From Aminobacter aganoensis (lineage in GTDB: Bacteria > Pseudomonadota > Alphaproteobacteria > Rhizobiales > Rhizobiaceae), in the NCBI RefSeq assembly GCF_014206975.1, contig NZ_JACHOU010000006.1, forward strand, positions 124,001 through 188,000: 64,000 nt of DNA, in the 5' to 3' direction. The notes beneath the pieces are model-generated. The model made no database searches, was not told the DNA's origin, and worked only from the letters and a program-made list of their open reading frames with translations. The stretch's first letter is position 1. Every line of letters begins with the position of its first letter. A program made the translations under genes and the position numbers. Positions 49,154 through 56,635 of the stretch are shown here, piece after piece.

Positions 49154-50206
49154 ATGTTTTTCGCATCAGACAATTGGGCCGGCGCGCACCCCAGGATCGC
49201 CGAACGGCTGCACGCCAGTGCGGCAGGCTTCAGCCGGGCCTATGGCGACGGCGATCTCGACCAGGCTGTCTACGCGCGTTTCAGCGAGATATTCGAACGC
49301 GAGGTGGCGGTGTTCTTCGTCGCCACCGGCACCGCGGCGAACTCGCTGGCACTGGCTGCCTACAACCGCCCCGGCGGCATTTCCTTCGGCCATCGCGAAG
49401 CACACATCATCGAGGACGAATGCGGCGCGCCCGAATATTTCACCGGCGGCTCCAGGCTTCATGCCATCGACGGAACGCTGGGCCGCATGGACGTCCGCAA
49501 CCTCGAACGCGCGGTCGCCCGTTTCGCGCCCGAATTCGTCCATGCCGGTCGGCCGATGGCGATCTCGATGACGCAGTCGACCGAGGTCGGCACCGTCTAC
49601 GGACTCGACGAGATCAAGGCCATTTCGGCCATCGCCAGGCAATATTCGCTGCCGCTGCACATGGATGGCGCGCGCTTCGCCAATGCGCTGGTCTCGCTCG
49701 ACACAACGCCGGCCGAGATGACCTGGAAGCGGGGCGTCGACATCGTCTCCTTCGGCGGCACCAAGAACGGCTGCTGGTGCGCCGAGGCGATCGTGCTGTT
49801 CGATCTCGACCGCGCCAAGGAAATGGCTTTCCTGCGCAAGCGCTCGGCCCAGCTGTTCTCCAAGTCGCGCTTCATCTCGGCCCAGTTCGACGCCTATTTC
49901 GACGGCGGCCTGTGGCTGGACACCGCCCACCACGCCAATGCGATGGCGACACGCCTGGCCGCGGCCATCTCGGGCTCGTCTGTCGCCCGCCTTGCCTGGC
50001 AGCCCCAGGCCAACGAGGTGTTCGCGGTCATCAGGACGGAAGTCGCCAACGCGGCTCTTGCCGCGGGTGCCGCCTTCTACGACTGGCACGCGCCGGCCGG
50101 TTTCGACGGACAGCTCGGCGAGGACGAAACGCTCTACCGCTTCGTCACCAGCTTCGCCACGTCGCCCGAAGAGGTCGACCGTTTTGGCGAGCTGCTGCGG
50201 AGGTAA
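49154..50206 (+). CDS. ltaE: Low-specificity L-threonine aldolase family protein
   Basis: A 350-residue fold-type I PLP enzyme splitting threonine or allo-threonine to glycine and acetaldehyde. It starts with FFASDNWAGAHPRIAERL (the usual SDN motif), then TGTAANSLAL, EDECGAPEYFTGG, LPLHMDGARFANAL (Asp contacting PLP), and the PLP lysine in VSFGGTKNGCWCAEAIVLF. Other beta-hydroxy amino acids are possible substrates. The gene stands alone before a strong hairpin. Confidence 0.9.
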   Translation: MFFASDNWAGAHPRIAERLHASAAGFSRAYGDGDLDQAVYARFSEIFEREVAVFFVATGTAANSLALAAYNRPGGISFGHREAHIIEDECGAPEYFTGGSRLHAIDGTLGRMDVRNLERAVARFAPEFVHAGRPMAISMTQSTEVGTVYGLDEIKAISAIARQYSLPLHMDGARFANALVSLDTTPAEMTWKRGVDIVSFGGTKNGCWCAEAIVLFDLDRAKEMAFLRKRSAQLFSKSRFISAQFDAYFDGGLWLDTAHHANAMATRLAAAISGSSVARLAWQPQANEVFAVIRTEVANAALAAGAAFYDWHAPAGFDGQLGEDETLYRFVTSFATSPEEVDRFGELLRR

Positions 50207-50207
50207 C

Positions 50208-50249
50208 GTAAAGTCGAACGGCTCGCCAGGGCGAGCCGTTCGACTTTAC
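50208..50249. terminator. Long perfect hairpin between convergent genes
   Basis: GTAAAGTCGAACGGCTCGC (50208-50226) and its exact complement (50231-50249) form a 19-base stem with a CAGG loop. It can act for both the aldolase and the hydrolase mRNAs. A weak TTTAC tract falls in the stem end. Confidence 0.75.
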
Positions 50250-50271
50250 AGCCGTGGTGACCGGGCCTTGG

Positions 50272-51357
50272 TCAAAGAGCCCTCAGGAACGAAAGCAGCG
50301 CGTCCGAGACAAGCACCGGCCGCTCTTGCGAGGGCCAATGGCCGCAGCCCTCCAGGTAGATCGGCTGCCTAAGCTGCGGCACGAGCGCGGGCATCGCCGC
50401 GATGATGTCGCGCATGCCCGGGATCTGCAGCCCGACGTCGCGTTCGCCGACGAGATAGAGCGCCGGCACCGCAACCTTGAGTCCCGAAAACGCGTGCTGC
50501 ATTTCCCAGTTGCGGTCGAGATTGCGATAGAGGTTCAACCCGCCCCGGAACCCGCTGGCCTGGAAATCGCCGACATAGGCGTCGAGGTCGGCCTCGCTCA
50601 GCCATGACGGCAGGGCATCGGGCGTCGGCAGCGGCGCCAGCAGACCCCTGTCACGGCTCACCATGGCGAAGGGATTGGGCGTTCCGTCGCCTTCGCGCCT
50701 CGCCCCCGCATCACCCGACGCAGCAAACAGGATCTTGCGCAGCGTCAGGCCGACGTCGCGTTCGAACTCGGCTTCGGCCAGGTCGGGCTGTTGAAAATAG
50801 AGCGTGTAGAAGAGGGCATCGTCGGTTTGCGGGAAGATACGCGTCGGCGGCACGGGAGGTTGTCCCATCATCGGCACGCCGAATGCCGCCACCGCATGGA
50901 ACCGGTCCGGGCGCAGGAGGGCCGCTTGCCAGGCCAATGTCGCTCCCCAGTCGTTGCCGACGATAACCGCCTTCTCTTCGCCAAGCGCGTCGAGCAGGCC
51001 GACCATGTCCGCGACCAAATGCAGGATCGAATACTGGCCGACATCGGCAGGCCCTTCGGTGCCGCCGAACCCGCGGAGATCGGGGGCGACGACACGATAG
51101 TTCGCCGCTGCAAGCGCGGCGATCTGGTGGCGCCAGGAATAGGCGGTTTCGGGGAAGCCATGGCAAAGCAGCACCAACGGCCCCTGGCCCTGCTCGGCGA
51201 TTCGCATGCGGAGGCGATTCACCTCGACAAAGCGATACGGCAGTTGCGGCATGGCAGTCTCCTTCATGGGTGCTGGTGATCCGGCCAGGGAGCGCGGTGT
51301 GAACAAGGTCACAGCTGCCAGCGCAACGGCATGACGGGCGAAGGTTCGCCTGTTCAT
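50272..51357 (-). CDS. Exported epoxide-hydrolase-like alpha/beta hydrolase with Tat-type signal
   Basis: A 361-residue protein. The N terminus NRRTFARHAVALAAVTLF is a twin-arginine signal with a short hydrophobic core. The hydrolase domain has the HGFPETAYSWRHQ oxyanion motif, the Asp nucleophile in GNDWGATLAW, and the base His in GCGHWPSQERP, matching the epoxide hydrolase/dehalogenase group. The substrate is unknown. ATG 51357 gives the Tat signal at the N terminus; ATG 51384 is also in frame. It is divergent from an Rrf2 regulator that probably controls it. Confidence 0.83.
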   Translation of the reverse strand: MNRRTFARHAVALAAVTLFTPRSLAGSPAPMKETAMPQLPYRFVEVNRLRMRIAEQGQGPLVLLCHGFPETAYSWRHQIAALAAANYRVVAPDLRGFGGTEGPADVGQYSILHLVADMVGLLDALGEEKAVIVGNDWGATLAWQAALLRPDRFHAVAAFGVPMMGQPPVPPTRIFPQTDDALFYTLYFQQPDLAEAEFERDVGLTLRKILFAASGDAGARREGDGTPNPFAMVSRDRGLLAPLPTPDALPSWLSEADLDAYVGDFQASGFRGGLNLYRNLDRNWEMQHAFSGLKVAVPALYLVGERDVGLQIPGMRDIIAAMPALVPQLRQPIYLEGCGHWPSQERPVLVSDALLSFLRAL

Positions 51358-51375
51358 GTCCTTGGCTTGCAGAAG

Positions 51376-51420
51376 GTAACTCATGAAGTTACATTATATC
51401 AGGGAAGCAGAGAATGTAAC
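51376..51420. promoter_or_regulatory. Operator-like repeats between the hydrolase and Rrf2 genes
   Basis: GTTACATT (51388-51395) is inverted as AATGTAAC (51413-51420), and GTAAC/GTTAC (51376-51392) forms a second dyad sharing one arm. Three related half-sites in 45 bases between divergent genes suggest autoregulation by the Rrf2 protein. Confidence 0.5.
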
Positions 51421-51465
51421 CCATACTGTTATGATTTTTCGTGAGCGTTCGGTCCGGATCCGCCA

Positions 51466-51879
51466 ATGACACAAGACAGCCGCCTGTCCCGCATGCTGCA
51501 CATGCTGATCCACATCGACCTGCACGACGGCAGGGCCACGTCGGAAACCATCGCGCAGATGCTCGGCACCAACCCCGTCGTGGTGCGGCGGATGATGGCC
51601 GGCCTGCGGGAACAGGGCTACGTCGAAGCCGTCAGGGGTCCGCATGGTGGCTGGAAGCTGGCGCGCGATCTCGCGGACATCACCGTCCTCGACGTCCACA
51701 ACGCGCTGGGCAGCCCCTCTCTTTTTGCGGTGGGCCTGGCGGTGGATCACCCCGACTGCCCGGTCGAACGGTCGGTCAATGCCACGCTCGGCGAGATTTT
51801 CGACGATGCCGAGACAAGGGTGACGTCGCGATACGGCAACATCACGCTCGCCGACCTGATCCCCGACATAAAGCGCTGA
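51466..51879 (+). CDS. Rrf2 family transcriptional regulator
   Basis: A 137-residue winged-helix regulator. The DNA-binding part is MLIHIDLHDGRATSETIAQMLGTNPVVVRRMM followed by the wing RGPHGGWKLARD. Only one cysteine is present (HPDCPVER), so it cannot hold the three-Cys iron-sulfur cluster of IscR or NsrR. It more likely senses a reactive species or small molecule. The divergent hydrolase and the shared operator make that gene its probable target. Confidence 0.9.
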   Translation: MTQDSRLSRMLHMLIHIDLHDGRATSETIAQMLGTNPVVVRRMMAGLREQGYVEAVRGPHGGWKLARDLADITVLDVHNALGSPSLFAVGLAVDHPDCPVERSVNATLGEIFDDAETRVTSRYGNITLADLIPDIKR

Positions 51880-51928
51880 AAGCCGGAAACTGGCGCCCTC
51901 AGGGGCAGACGGTGTCTCGCCGCGCATG

Positions 51929-51962
51929 AAAAAGGCGGCACCCGGGGGCGCCGCCTTTTCTC
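51929..51962. terminator. Bidirectional rho-independent terminator
   Basis: GGCGGC (51934-51939) and GCCGCC (51950-51955) form the stem, flanked by AAAAA on the left and TTTTT on the right. It separates the rrf2 and hsp20 mRNAs, which converge here. Confidence 0.88.
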
Positions 51963-51978
51963 CTTGGGAGGAGCTGTC

Positions 51979-52446
51979 TTAGTTGACGGTATTGGCCTCG
52001 ATCTGCTTCGCCTTGGCCGGCGCAGCGGAGATCTCGATCTTGCGAGGCTTGTGCTCTTCGGGAATGTTGCGCTTGAGATCGATGTGCAACAGGCCGTTCT
52101 TGAGCGTCGCGCCGACGACCTCGACATGGTCGGCGAGCTGGAAGCGTCGCTCGAAGGCGCGCGAGGCGATGCCGCGATAAAGCAGCTCCGAACCTTCGCC
52201 GGTGCCTTCATTGCCGCGCTCGCCCTTGACCGTCAGCACATTGCGATGGGCCTCGATCGAAATCTCGGTTTCCGAGAAGCCGGCAACCGCCATGCTGATG
52301 CGGTAGGCGTCCTCGCCGGTGCGCTCGATGTTGTAGGGCGGATAGCTCGTGCCGACTTCGGGCTGGCCGAGGCCGTCGAGCATGTTGAAGAGCCGGTCAA
52401 AGCCGACCGTCGAGCGGTGGAGCGAGGAAAAATCAACGTGACGCAT
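51979..52446 (-). CDS. Small heat-shock protein Hsp20 (IbpA-like)
   Basis: A 155-residue ATP-independent holdase. The alpha-crystallin domain spans about residues 35-130: YPPYNIERTGEDAYRISMAVAGF, ISIEAHRNVLTVKG, then the FERRFQLADHVEV and LKNGLLHIDLKRNIPEE segments typical of class A rhizobial sHsps. The ATG at 52446 is chosen from the family start MRHVDFSSL, with GGAG upstream. The leader looks like a ROSE-type thermosensor behind an RpoH promoter. Confidence 0.93.
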   Translation of the reverse strand: MRHVDFSSLHRSTVGFDRLFNMLDGLGQPEVGTSYPPYNIERTGEDAYRISMAVAGFSETEISIEAHRNVLTVKGERGNEGTGEGSELLYRGIASRAFERRFQLADHVEVVGATLKNGLLHIDLKRNIPEEHKPRKIEISAAPAKAKQIEANTVN

Positions 52447-52545
52447 GGGTGTTCTCCAGTGAGCAACAAGGTTTTGCGCATGACCTGTGCCGAAGCCCGT
52501 TCTGGCGCCCCGGCGGTGATCAGCGGCCCCGATATTGGGCGCCGC
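52447..52545 (-). ncRNA. ROSE-like RNA thermometer in the hsp20 leader (candidate)
   Basis: The roughly 100-base leader ends with TTGCTCACTGGAG, an anti-Shine-Dalgarno TTGCT facing the GGAG of hsp20. A U(U/C)GCU element opposite the SD is the hallmark of ROSE thermometers upstream of rhizobial small heat-shock genes. Further GC-rich complementarity is present upstream. At high temperature the stem would open and free the ribosome site. Structure is inferred by eye. Confidence 0.5.
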
Positions 52546-52551
52546 AGAAGA

Positions 52552-52581
52552 CATTTGGGTGCCTGCCGAAGCCATTTCAAG
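52552..52581 (-). promoter_or_regulatory. RpoH (heat-shock sigma) promoter of hsp20
   Basis: On the minus strand CTTGAAA (52581-52575), a 15-base spacer and CCCAAATG (52559-52552) match the heat-shock consensus CTTGAAA ... CCCCATNT closely. Transcription would start near 52545, giving a leader of about 100 bases. Confidence 0.65.
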
Positions 52582-52758
52582 ACATTGTCCCAACGGCTTT
52601 TCGCAATGATCTTCGATGAACCGAAGATGAACCGGGCCTTCGGCATCCGTTCAGGTCGCCCCGACTAGAGTGCATCCAAGTTCAAGAACAGGCGGCACCA
52701 CAGAATGCCGCCGACGAGGCCGAGCCGGGTTGTAACGTCCCTTCCTCCCGGAGCGACA

Positions 52759-52817
52759 GAGGCCGGAGGCATCCCGCAAGCTGCCTCCGGCCTCATTCGA
52801 TTCCGCCGCGGCGGAAT
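52759..52817. repeat. Two adjacent strong palindromes in the hsp20/hydrolase gap
   Basis: A 13-base perfect stem (52759-52771 with 52782-52794) has a 10-base loop. Directly after it, ATTCCGCCGCGGCGGAAT at 52800-52817 is an 18-base perfect palindrome. Neither has a T tract that would make it a simple terminator. The rest of the gap, 52594-52894, shows no gene. Confidence 0.6.
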
Positions 52818-52894
52818 TCCTTTGATTTTCCCGGCCCGCCTTTCTATCACCCTCCTATCGCCTGATCCTGCGGCAGCGAGTTCCGAAGCGCCTG

Positions 52895-53857
52895 ATGACG
52901 GACCTGTTCCACGAAATCCCCGGCAATCCGGTTCCCGAAAGGGCCACCTCCGGCGACTTTGTCGCCCATGACGGCAAGCGCCTGCGCTATGCGCTGTTTC
53001 CTGCGACATCCCATCCCTTCAAGGGCACGGTGATCCTGCTCAACGGCCGCAACGAATGCATCGAGAAGTACTTCGAGACCATTCGCGACCTGACCGTGCG
53101 CGGCCACGCCGTGGCCACCTTCGACTGGCGCGGCCAGGGCGGGTCCGAGCGGCTGTTGCGCGACGGCCATCGCGGCTACGTCAGGAGCTTCGACCATTAT
53201 GTCCGCGACCTCGAGGCGTTCTTCGAGCAGATCGTGCTGCCCGACTGCCGCGGTCCCTTCTTCCTGCTCGCCCATTCGAGCGGGGCGCTGATCGCGCTGC
53301 TGGCCGCGCCTTCGATGAGCAACCGGGTCCAGCGCATGGTGCTGGTGGCGCCGTTCCTCTCGGTCATCGGCGTACCGCTGTCGATGACATCGATCCGACG
53401 CCTGGGTACCCTCGCCTGCTGGCTGGGGCTCGGCCGGCTCTACGCCGCATGGGGGCCGCGCCCGCGCGAAGGCACGCCCTTCGCCGTCAACAAGCTGACC
53501 AGCGACGAGCGCCGCTATCGCCGCAACATCCTGCTCTACGAGACCTATCCAGAACTGTCGGTCGGGGGGCCGACCATTGCCTGGCTGCGCGCCGCGGCAC
53601 AGGCGTCCCAGACCGTGCGCGATCCGCAATTCATGGCAGCGCTCAAGGTGCCTATGCTGATCGTCAACGCCGGTGCCGACGAGGTGGTGTCGTCGCGCGA
53701 CGTCGAGCAGTTCGCCAGCCAGTGCCGCGTGGCTTCGCTGCTGACCATCGATGGCGCCCGCCACGAAATTCTGCAGGAAGCGGATATCTACCGCGAGCAA
53801 CTGCTCGCCGCCTTCTCCGCCTTCGTGCCGGGAACGCCGGCAACGGCCGACGCGTAA
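52895..53857 (+). CDS. Alpha/beta hydrolase, lysophospholipase-like
   Basis: A 320-residue cytosolic hydrolase. GTVILLNGRNECIEKYFETIRDL is the monoglyceride lipase/lysophospholipase signature, FDWRGQGGSER follows, and the nucleophile is in LLAHSSGALIALL (GxSxG-like, AHSSG). The acid and base are probably Asp in VNAGADEVVSS and His in IDGARHEIL. It could hydrolyse lysophospholipids or acylglycerols. It converges with hisN, only 4 bases apart. Confidence 0.88.
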   Translation: MTDLFHEIPGNPVPERATSGDFVAHDGKRLRYALFPATSHPFKGTVILLNGRNECIEKYFETIRDLTVRGHAVATFDWRGQGGSERLLRDGHRGYVRSFDHYVRDLEAFFEQIVLPDCRGPFFLLAHSSGALIALLAAPSMSNRVQRMVLVAPFLSVIGVPLSMTSIRRLGTLACWLGLGRLYAAWGPRPREGTPFAVNKLTSDERRYRRNILLYETYPELSVGGPTIAWLRAAAQASQTVRDPQFMAALKVPMLIVNAGADEVVSSRDVEQFASQCRVASLLTIDGARHEILQEADIYREQLLAAFSAFVPGTPATADA

Positions 53858-53861
53858 GGAG

Positions 53862-54635
53862 CTATCCCGCGAGAGCGGCCATCGCAGCCCTGTGCAGCTC
53901 CGGCGTCGCCGCCGCGATGACGTCGCCGCCATTCTCCGCCGGGCCGCCGTCGAACGTGGTGACGATGCCGCCGGCCTGCTCGATGATCGGAATCAGCGCG
54001 ACGATGTCGTAGGGCTTGAGGCCGGGATCGACGACGATGTCGACCTGCCCCGCCGCCACCATGGCGAAGGCGTAGCAGTCGGTGCCGTAGCGGGCGAGCT
54101 GCACCTTGCTCTCCAGATCGTCGTAGCGCTTGCGCATCTCGCCCTTGAACAAGGCCGGCGTCGTGGTGAACATCGTCGCGTCCGCCAGGCTGGTCGTCTT
54201 GCGCACCGAAAGCGTGCGCGGTCCGCCCGGCCCCTCGTAATGCGAGCCATCGCCGTCGGCGTAGAACAGCTCGCCGGTGAAGGGCTGCGACATCAGCCCG
54301 GCCACCGCGTCGCCATCGACGGTCAGCCCGACCAGCGTGCCCCAGACCGGCAGGCCGGAGATGAAGGCGCGCGTGCCGTCGATCGGATCGATCACCCAGA
54401 CATGGCTGTTGGAGGTGTTTTCGCTGCCATGCTCCTCGCCGAGGATGCCATGATCGGGGAATTCGGCGTTGATCAGCGCGCGGATGGCGCGCTCGGCCTC
54501 CTGGTCGGCCTCGGTGACGGGGTCGAACCCGCCGGCGAGCTTGTTGGCCACCGCCCCCTGGCGGCGGAAGCGCGGCAGTGTTTCGGCTGCGGCAGCCCGT
54601 GCGATCCGTCGCATGAATTCGGCGTCGACCATCAT
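53862..54635 (-). CDS. hisN: Histidinol-phosphatase, inositol monophosphatase type
   Basis: A 257-residue Mg2+-dependent phosphatase of the IMPase fold, which in many Rhizobiales performs the histidinol-phosphate dephosphorylation of histidine synthesis. The metal site is in ILGEEHGSE (Glu) and VWVIDPIDGTRAFISG (DPIDGT), with GLKPYDIVALIPIIEQAGG at the C terminus. Inositol-1-phosphatase activity is an alternative. An AbcR-like sRNA lies just beyond its 5' end. Confidence 0.85.
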   Translation of the reverse strand: MMVDAEFMRRIARAAAAETLPRFRRQGAVANKLAGGFDPVTEADQEAERAIRALINAEFPDHGILGEEHGSENTSNSHVWVIDPIDGTRAFISGLPVWGTLVGLTVDGDAVAGLMSQPFTGELFYADGDGSHYEGPGGPRTLSVRKTTSLADATMFTTTPALFKGEMRKRYDDLESKVQLARYGTDCYAFAMVAAGQVDIVVDPGLKPYDIVALIPIIEQAGGIVTTFDGGPAENGGDVIAAATPELHRAAMAALAG

Positions 54636-54726
54636 TCACCCCATTCCTGACTGTTGCGTGGATGACACGCCGCGGCCCTCGTCGGCAATAACCACATCAA
54701 CCTGATTTAAAGAATCCCAAGGCGAC

Positions 54727-54754
54727 TTGACTTTTGTGCAGCGCACAATAATCT
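54727..54754 (+). promoter_or_regulatory. Promoter of the AbcR-like sRNA
   Basis: TTGACT at 54727-54732 and TAATCT at 54749-54754 are separated by 16 bases, a good housekeeping-sigma promoter. It sits upstream of the sRNA and fires away from hisN. Confidence 0.6.
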
Positions 54755-54759
54755 CGACT

Positions 54760-54839
54760 TCGGACAGGGTTTCCTGTCCATGCCCTCCTTGGGCGTTTCC
54801 TCCCTAGACTTCGACCGCTCTCCGGAGCGGTCTTTTTTT
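54760..54839 (+). ncRNA. abcR: AbcR/alpha-r15-like trans-acting small RNA
   Basis: An orphan plus-strand transcription unit of about 80 bases with promoter and terminator but no gene. It folds as three stems: GGACAGG/CCTGTCC (54762-54779), GCCC/GGGC (54782-54794) and a terminal GACCGCTC/GAGCGGTC stem (54813-54832) followed by seven T. Between stems two and three lies an open TTTCCTCCCTAGACTTC stretch, a likely anti-Shine-Dalgarno seed. This layout and the CTCCC motif match the AbcR (alpha-r15) family, Hfq-dependent repressors of ABC transporter mRNAs in rhizobia and Brucella. Identity is from memory. Confidence 0.68.
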
Positions 54840-54859
54840 AACCTGCTCGGCCTGCAGCG

Positions 54860-55750
54860 CTACTCCGCGGCCAGCGGCAGGTCGAGGAAATGATGATCCG
54901 GAACCGCCATCAGATCGGCGGAAAACCGCGCCAGATCGTCTGCCAGCGCATAAAATCCCGCCGATTTCTTAAACGTGCGCTCATCCATGTAGAGGCCGCG
55001 ATTGATCTCGATCTGCAGCGCATGAAGCTTGCGCGCCGGCCGGCCATAGTGCTCGGTGATGAAGCCCCCGGCATAGGGTTTATTGTGCGCCACGGTATAA
55101 CCCATCGCCGCCAGCAGCCCGATGGCGCGTTCGGAAAGCTCCGACGCGGCCGATGTGCCGAAACGGTCGCCGACGATGAAGTCCGGCCGCATGCCGCTGT
55201 CGCCGATGCGGACCGAGGCCGGCATCGAATGGCAGTCGACCAGCACCGCATAACCGAAGCGCGCATGGGTGCGCGTGACCAGCCGCTTCAGCGTCTCGTG
55301 GTAGGGTTTGTAGACGCATTCGATGCGGCCGACCGCCTCCGACAGCGGCAACCGGCCCGGATAGATGTCGAGCCCCTCGCCCACCAGCTTCGGCACGGTG
55401 CCGAGCCCGCCGGCGACACGGGCCGAGCGGACATTGGTGAAGGGCGGCACCGGCTCCGCGAACATCCTGGGGTCGAGTTCCCACGGCTCGCGGTTGACGT
55501 CGAGATAGGCGCGCGGAAAATGCGCCGTCAGCATCGGCGCGCCGAGGGCTACGGCAGCGCCGAACAGCTCGTCGACGTAGCAATCCTCGGAGCGGCGGAT
55601 GGAGGTCGAATCGAGCCGCGTCATGGCCAGGAAGCGTTCGGGATAGCACCGCCCGCTATGCGGCGAATTGAACACGAACGGCACGCGCTGCTCTGCGCTC
55701 GTCCGGACCTCGAACGGCGGCAGCACCGAGAAATCTTCGGCTGGCGTCAT
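54860..55750 (-). CDS. N-formylglutamate amidohydrolase family protein
   Basis: A 296-residue metalloenzyme of the HutG/N-formylglutamate deformylase family. Conserved features are FVFNSPHSGRCYPERF, HFPRAYLDVNREPWELDP, VLVDCHSMP (His ligand) and LHALQIEINRGLYMDE. In the histidine degradation pathway such enzymes yield glutamate and formate, but no hut genes are adjacent, so another N-acyl substrate is possible. ATG 55750 is preferred; GTG 55777 is in frame. It is divergent from cpdR, a common rhizobial arrangement. Confidence 0.87.
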   Translation of the reverse strand: MTPAEDFSVLPPFEVRTSAEQRVPFVFNSPHSGRCYPERFLAMTRLDSTSIRRSEDCYVDELFGAAVALGAPMLTAHFPRAYLDVNREPWELDPRMFAEPVPPFTNVRSARVAGGLGTVPKLVGEGLDIYPGRLPLSEAVGRIECVYKPYHETLKRLVTRTHARFGYAVLVDCHSMPASVRIGDSGMRPDFIVGDRFGTSAASELSERAIGLLAAMGYTVAHNKPYAGGFITEHYGRPARKLHALQIEINRGLYMDERTFKKSAGFYALADDLARFSADLMAVPDHHFLDLPLAAE

Positions 55751-55979
55751 CTTTGCTGACGGACCTGCGACATGCACTCACTCATCGCTCGAAGGTGCCA
55801 CCTGCGGCCGCTGGTGTCCAGCATTTCGAAATGTGGAAAAGCCGCCCCGATCGTGCCTTTGCGTCACCATGCCGGTTCGGCATTCACTTGATGTTTACCG
55901 TCCCGAACTCATATACAAGATGGTTAACGGAGCCCCTGCTGGGGGGCGGCTTCGACCGCTAATTTCGGACGGGAAACTG

Positions 55980-56342
55980 ATGGCACGCATTCTTCTGGCA
56001 GAAGACGACGACGATATGCGCCGCTTCCTGGTCAAGGCGCTGGAACGCGCCGGTTACCAGGTGAGCGACTTCGACAATGGCGCGAGCGCTTACGAGCGGC
56101 TGCGCGAGGAACCCTTTTCGCTGCTCCTGACCGACATCGTCATGCCGGAGATGGACGGCATCGAGCTGGCGCGCCGCGCCACCGAGATCGATCCCGATCT
56201 CAAGGTGATGTTCATCACCGGCTTTGCCGCGGTGGCGCTCAACCCTGATTCGAAGGCACCGCGCGACGCCAAGGTGCTGTCGAAACCCTTCCATCTGCGC
56301 GATCTCGTCAACGAGGTCGAGAAGATGCTGCACGCCGCCTGA
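55980..56342 (+). CDS. cpdR: Single-domain response regulator CpdR
   Basis: A 120-residue receiver-only protein. MARILLAEDDDDMRRFLVKAL, phospho-acceptor Asp in LLLTDIVMPEMDG and Lys in VLSKPFHLRDL are those of CpdR. In Caulobacter and Sinorhizobium, unphosphorylated CpdR directs ClpXP degradation of cell-cycle proteins and affects CtrA. No DNA-binding domain is present. ATG 55980 is the family start. A short GGTTAAC element lies upstream. Confidence 0.93.
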   Translation: MARILLAEDDDDMRRFLVKALERAGYQVSDFDNGASAYERLREEPFSLLLTDIVMPEMDGIELARRATEIDPDLKVMFITGFAAVALNPDSKAPRDAKVLSKPFHLRDLVNEVEKMLHAA

Positions 56343-56448
56343 GGCGTTTCCCTTGCGTCGCCAGGGGAATTGATGATCCGGCGCATTTTTCCGCCAAACA
56401 CGCTATTGACGCGCCGGATCAAAAATGGTGTATCCGCCCCCATCGGAT

Positions 56449-56523
56449 GGGCGTGTAGCTCAGCGGGAGAGCACTGCATTGACATTGCAGGGGTCACAGG
56501 TTCAATCCCTGTCACGCCCACCA
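56449..56523 (+). tRNA. tRNA-Val (anticodon GAC)
   Basis: The acceptor stem GGGCGTG (56449-56455) pairs with CACGCCC (56513-56519). The anticodon loop TTGACAT between CTGCA and TGCAG gives GAC, decoding valine GUC and GUU. The T arm GGTTCAATCC is present and CCA (56521-56523) is encoded. A 6-base stem AGCGCC/GGCGCT at 56596-56611 lies just downstream. Confidence 0.97.
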
Positions 56524-56635
56524 TCCAAACTCCTTGATATCGTGAGATAAAGCGGCACAGGCTAACGCCGATGTCCGCATGGCCGCGATCCGGCAAGCGC
56601 CGGCTGGCGCTCGCCTGTTGCCCGACGCTTCAGTC

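Noticed and set aside
56449-56523. tRNA-Val as an integration site for a mobile element
   Set aside because: No integrase and no second copy of the tRNA 3' end is found within the window.
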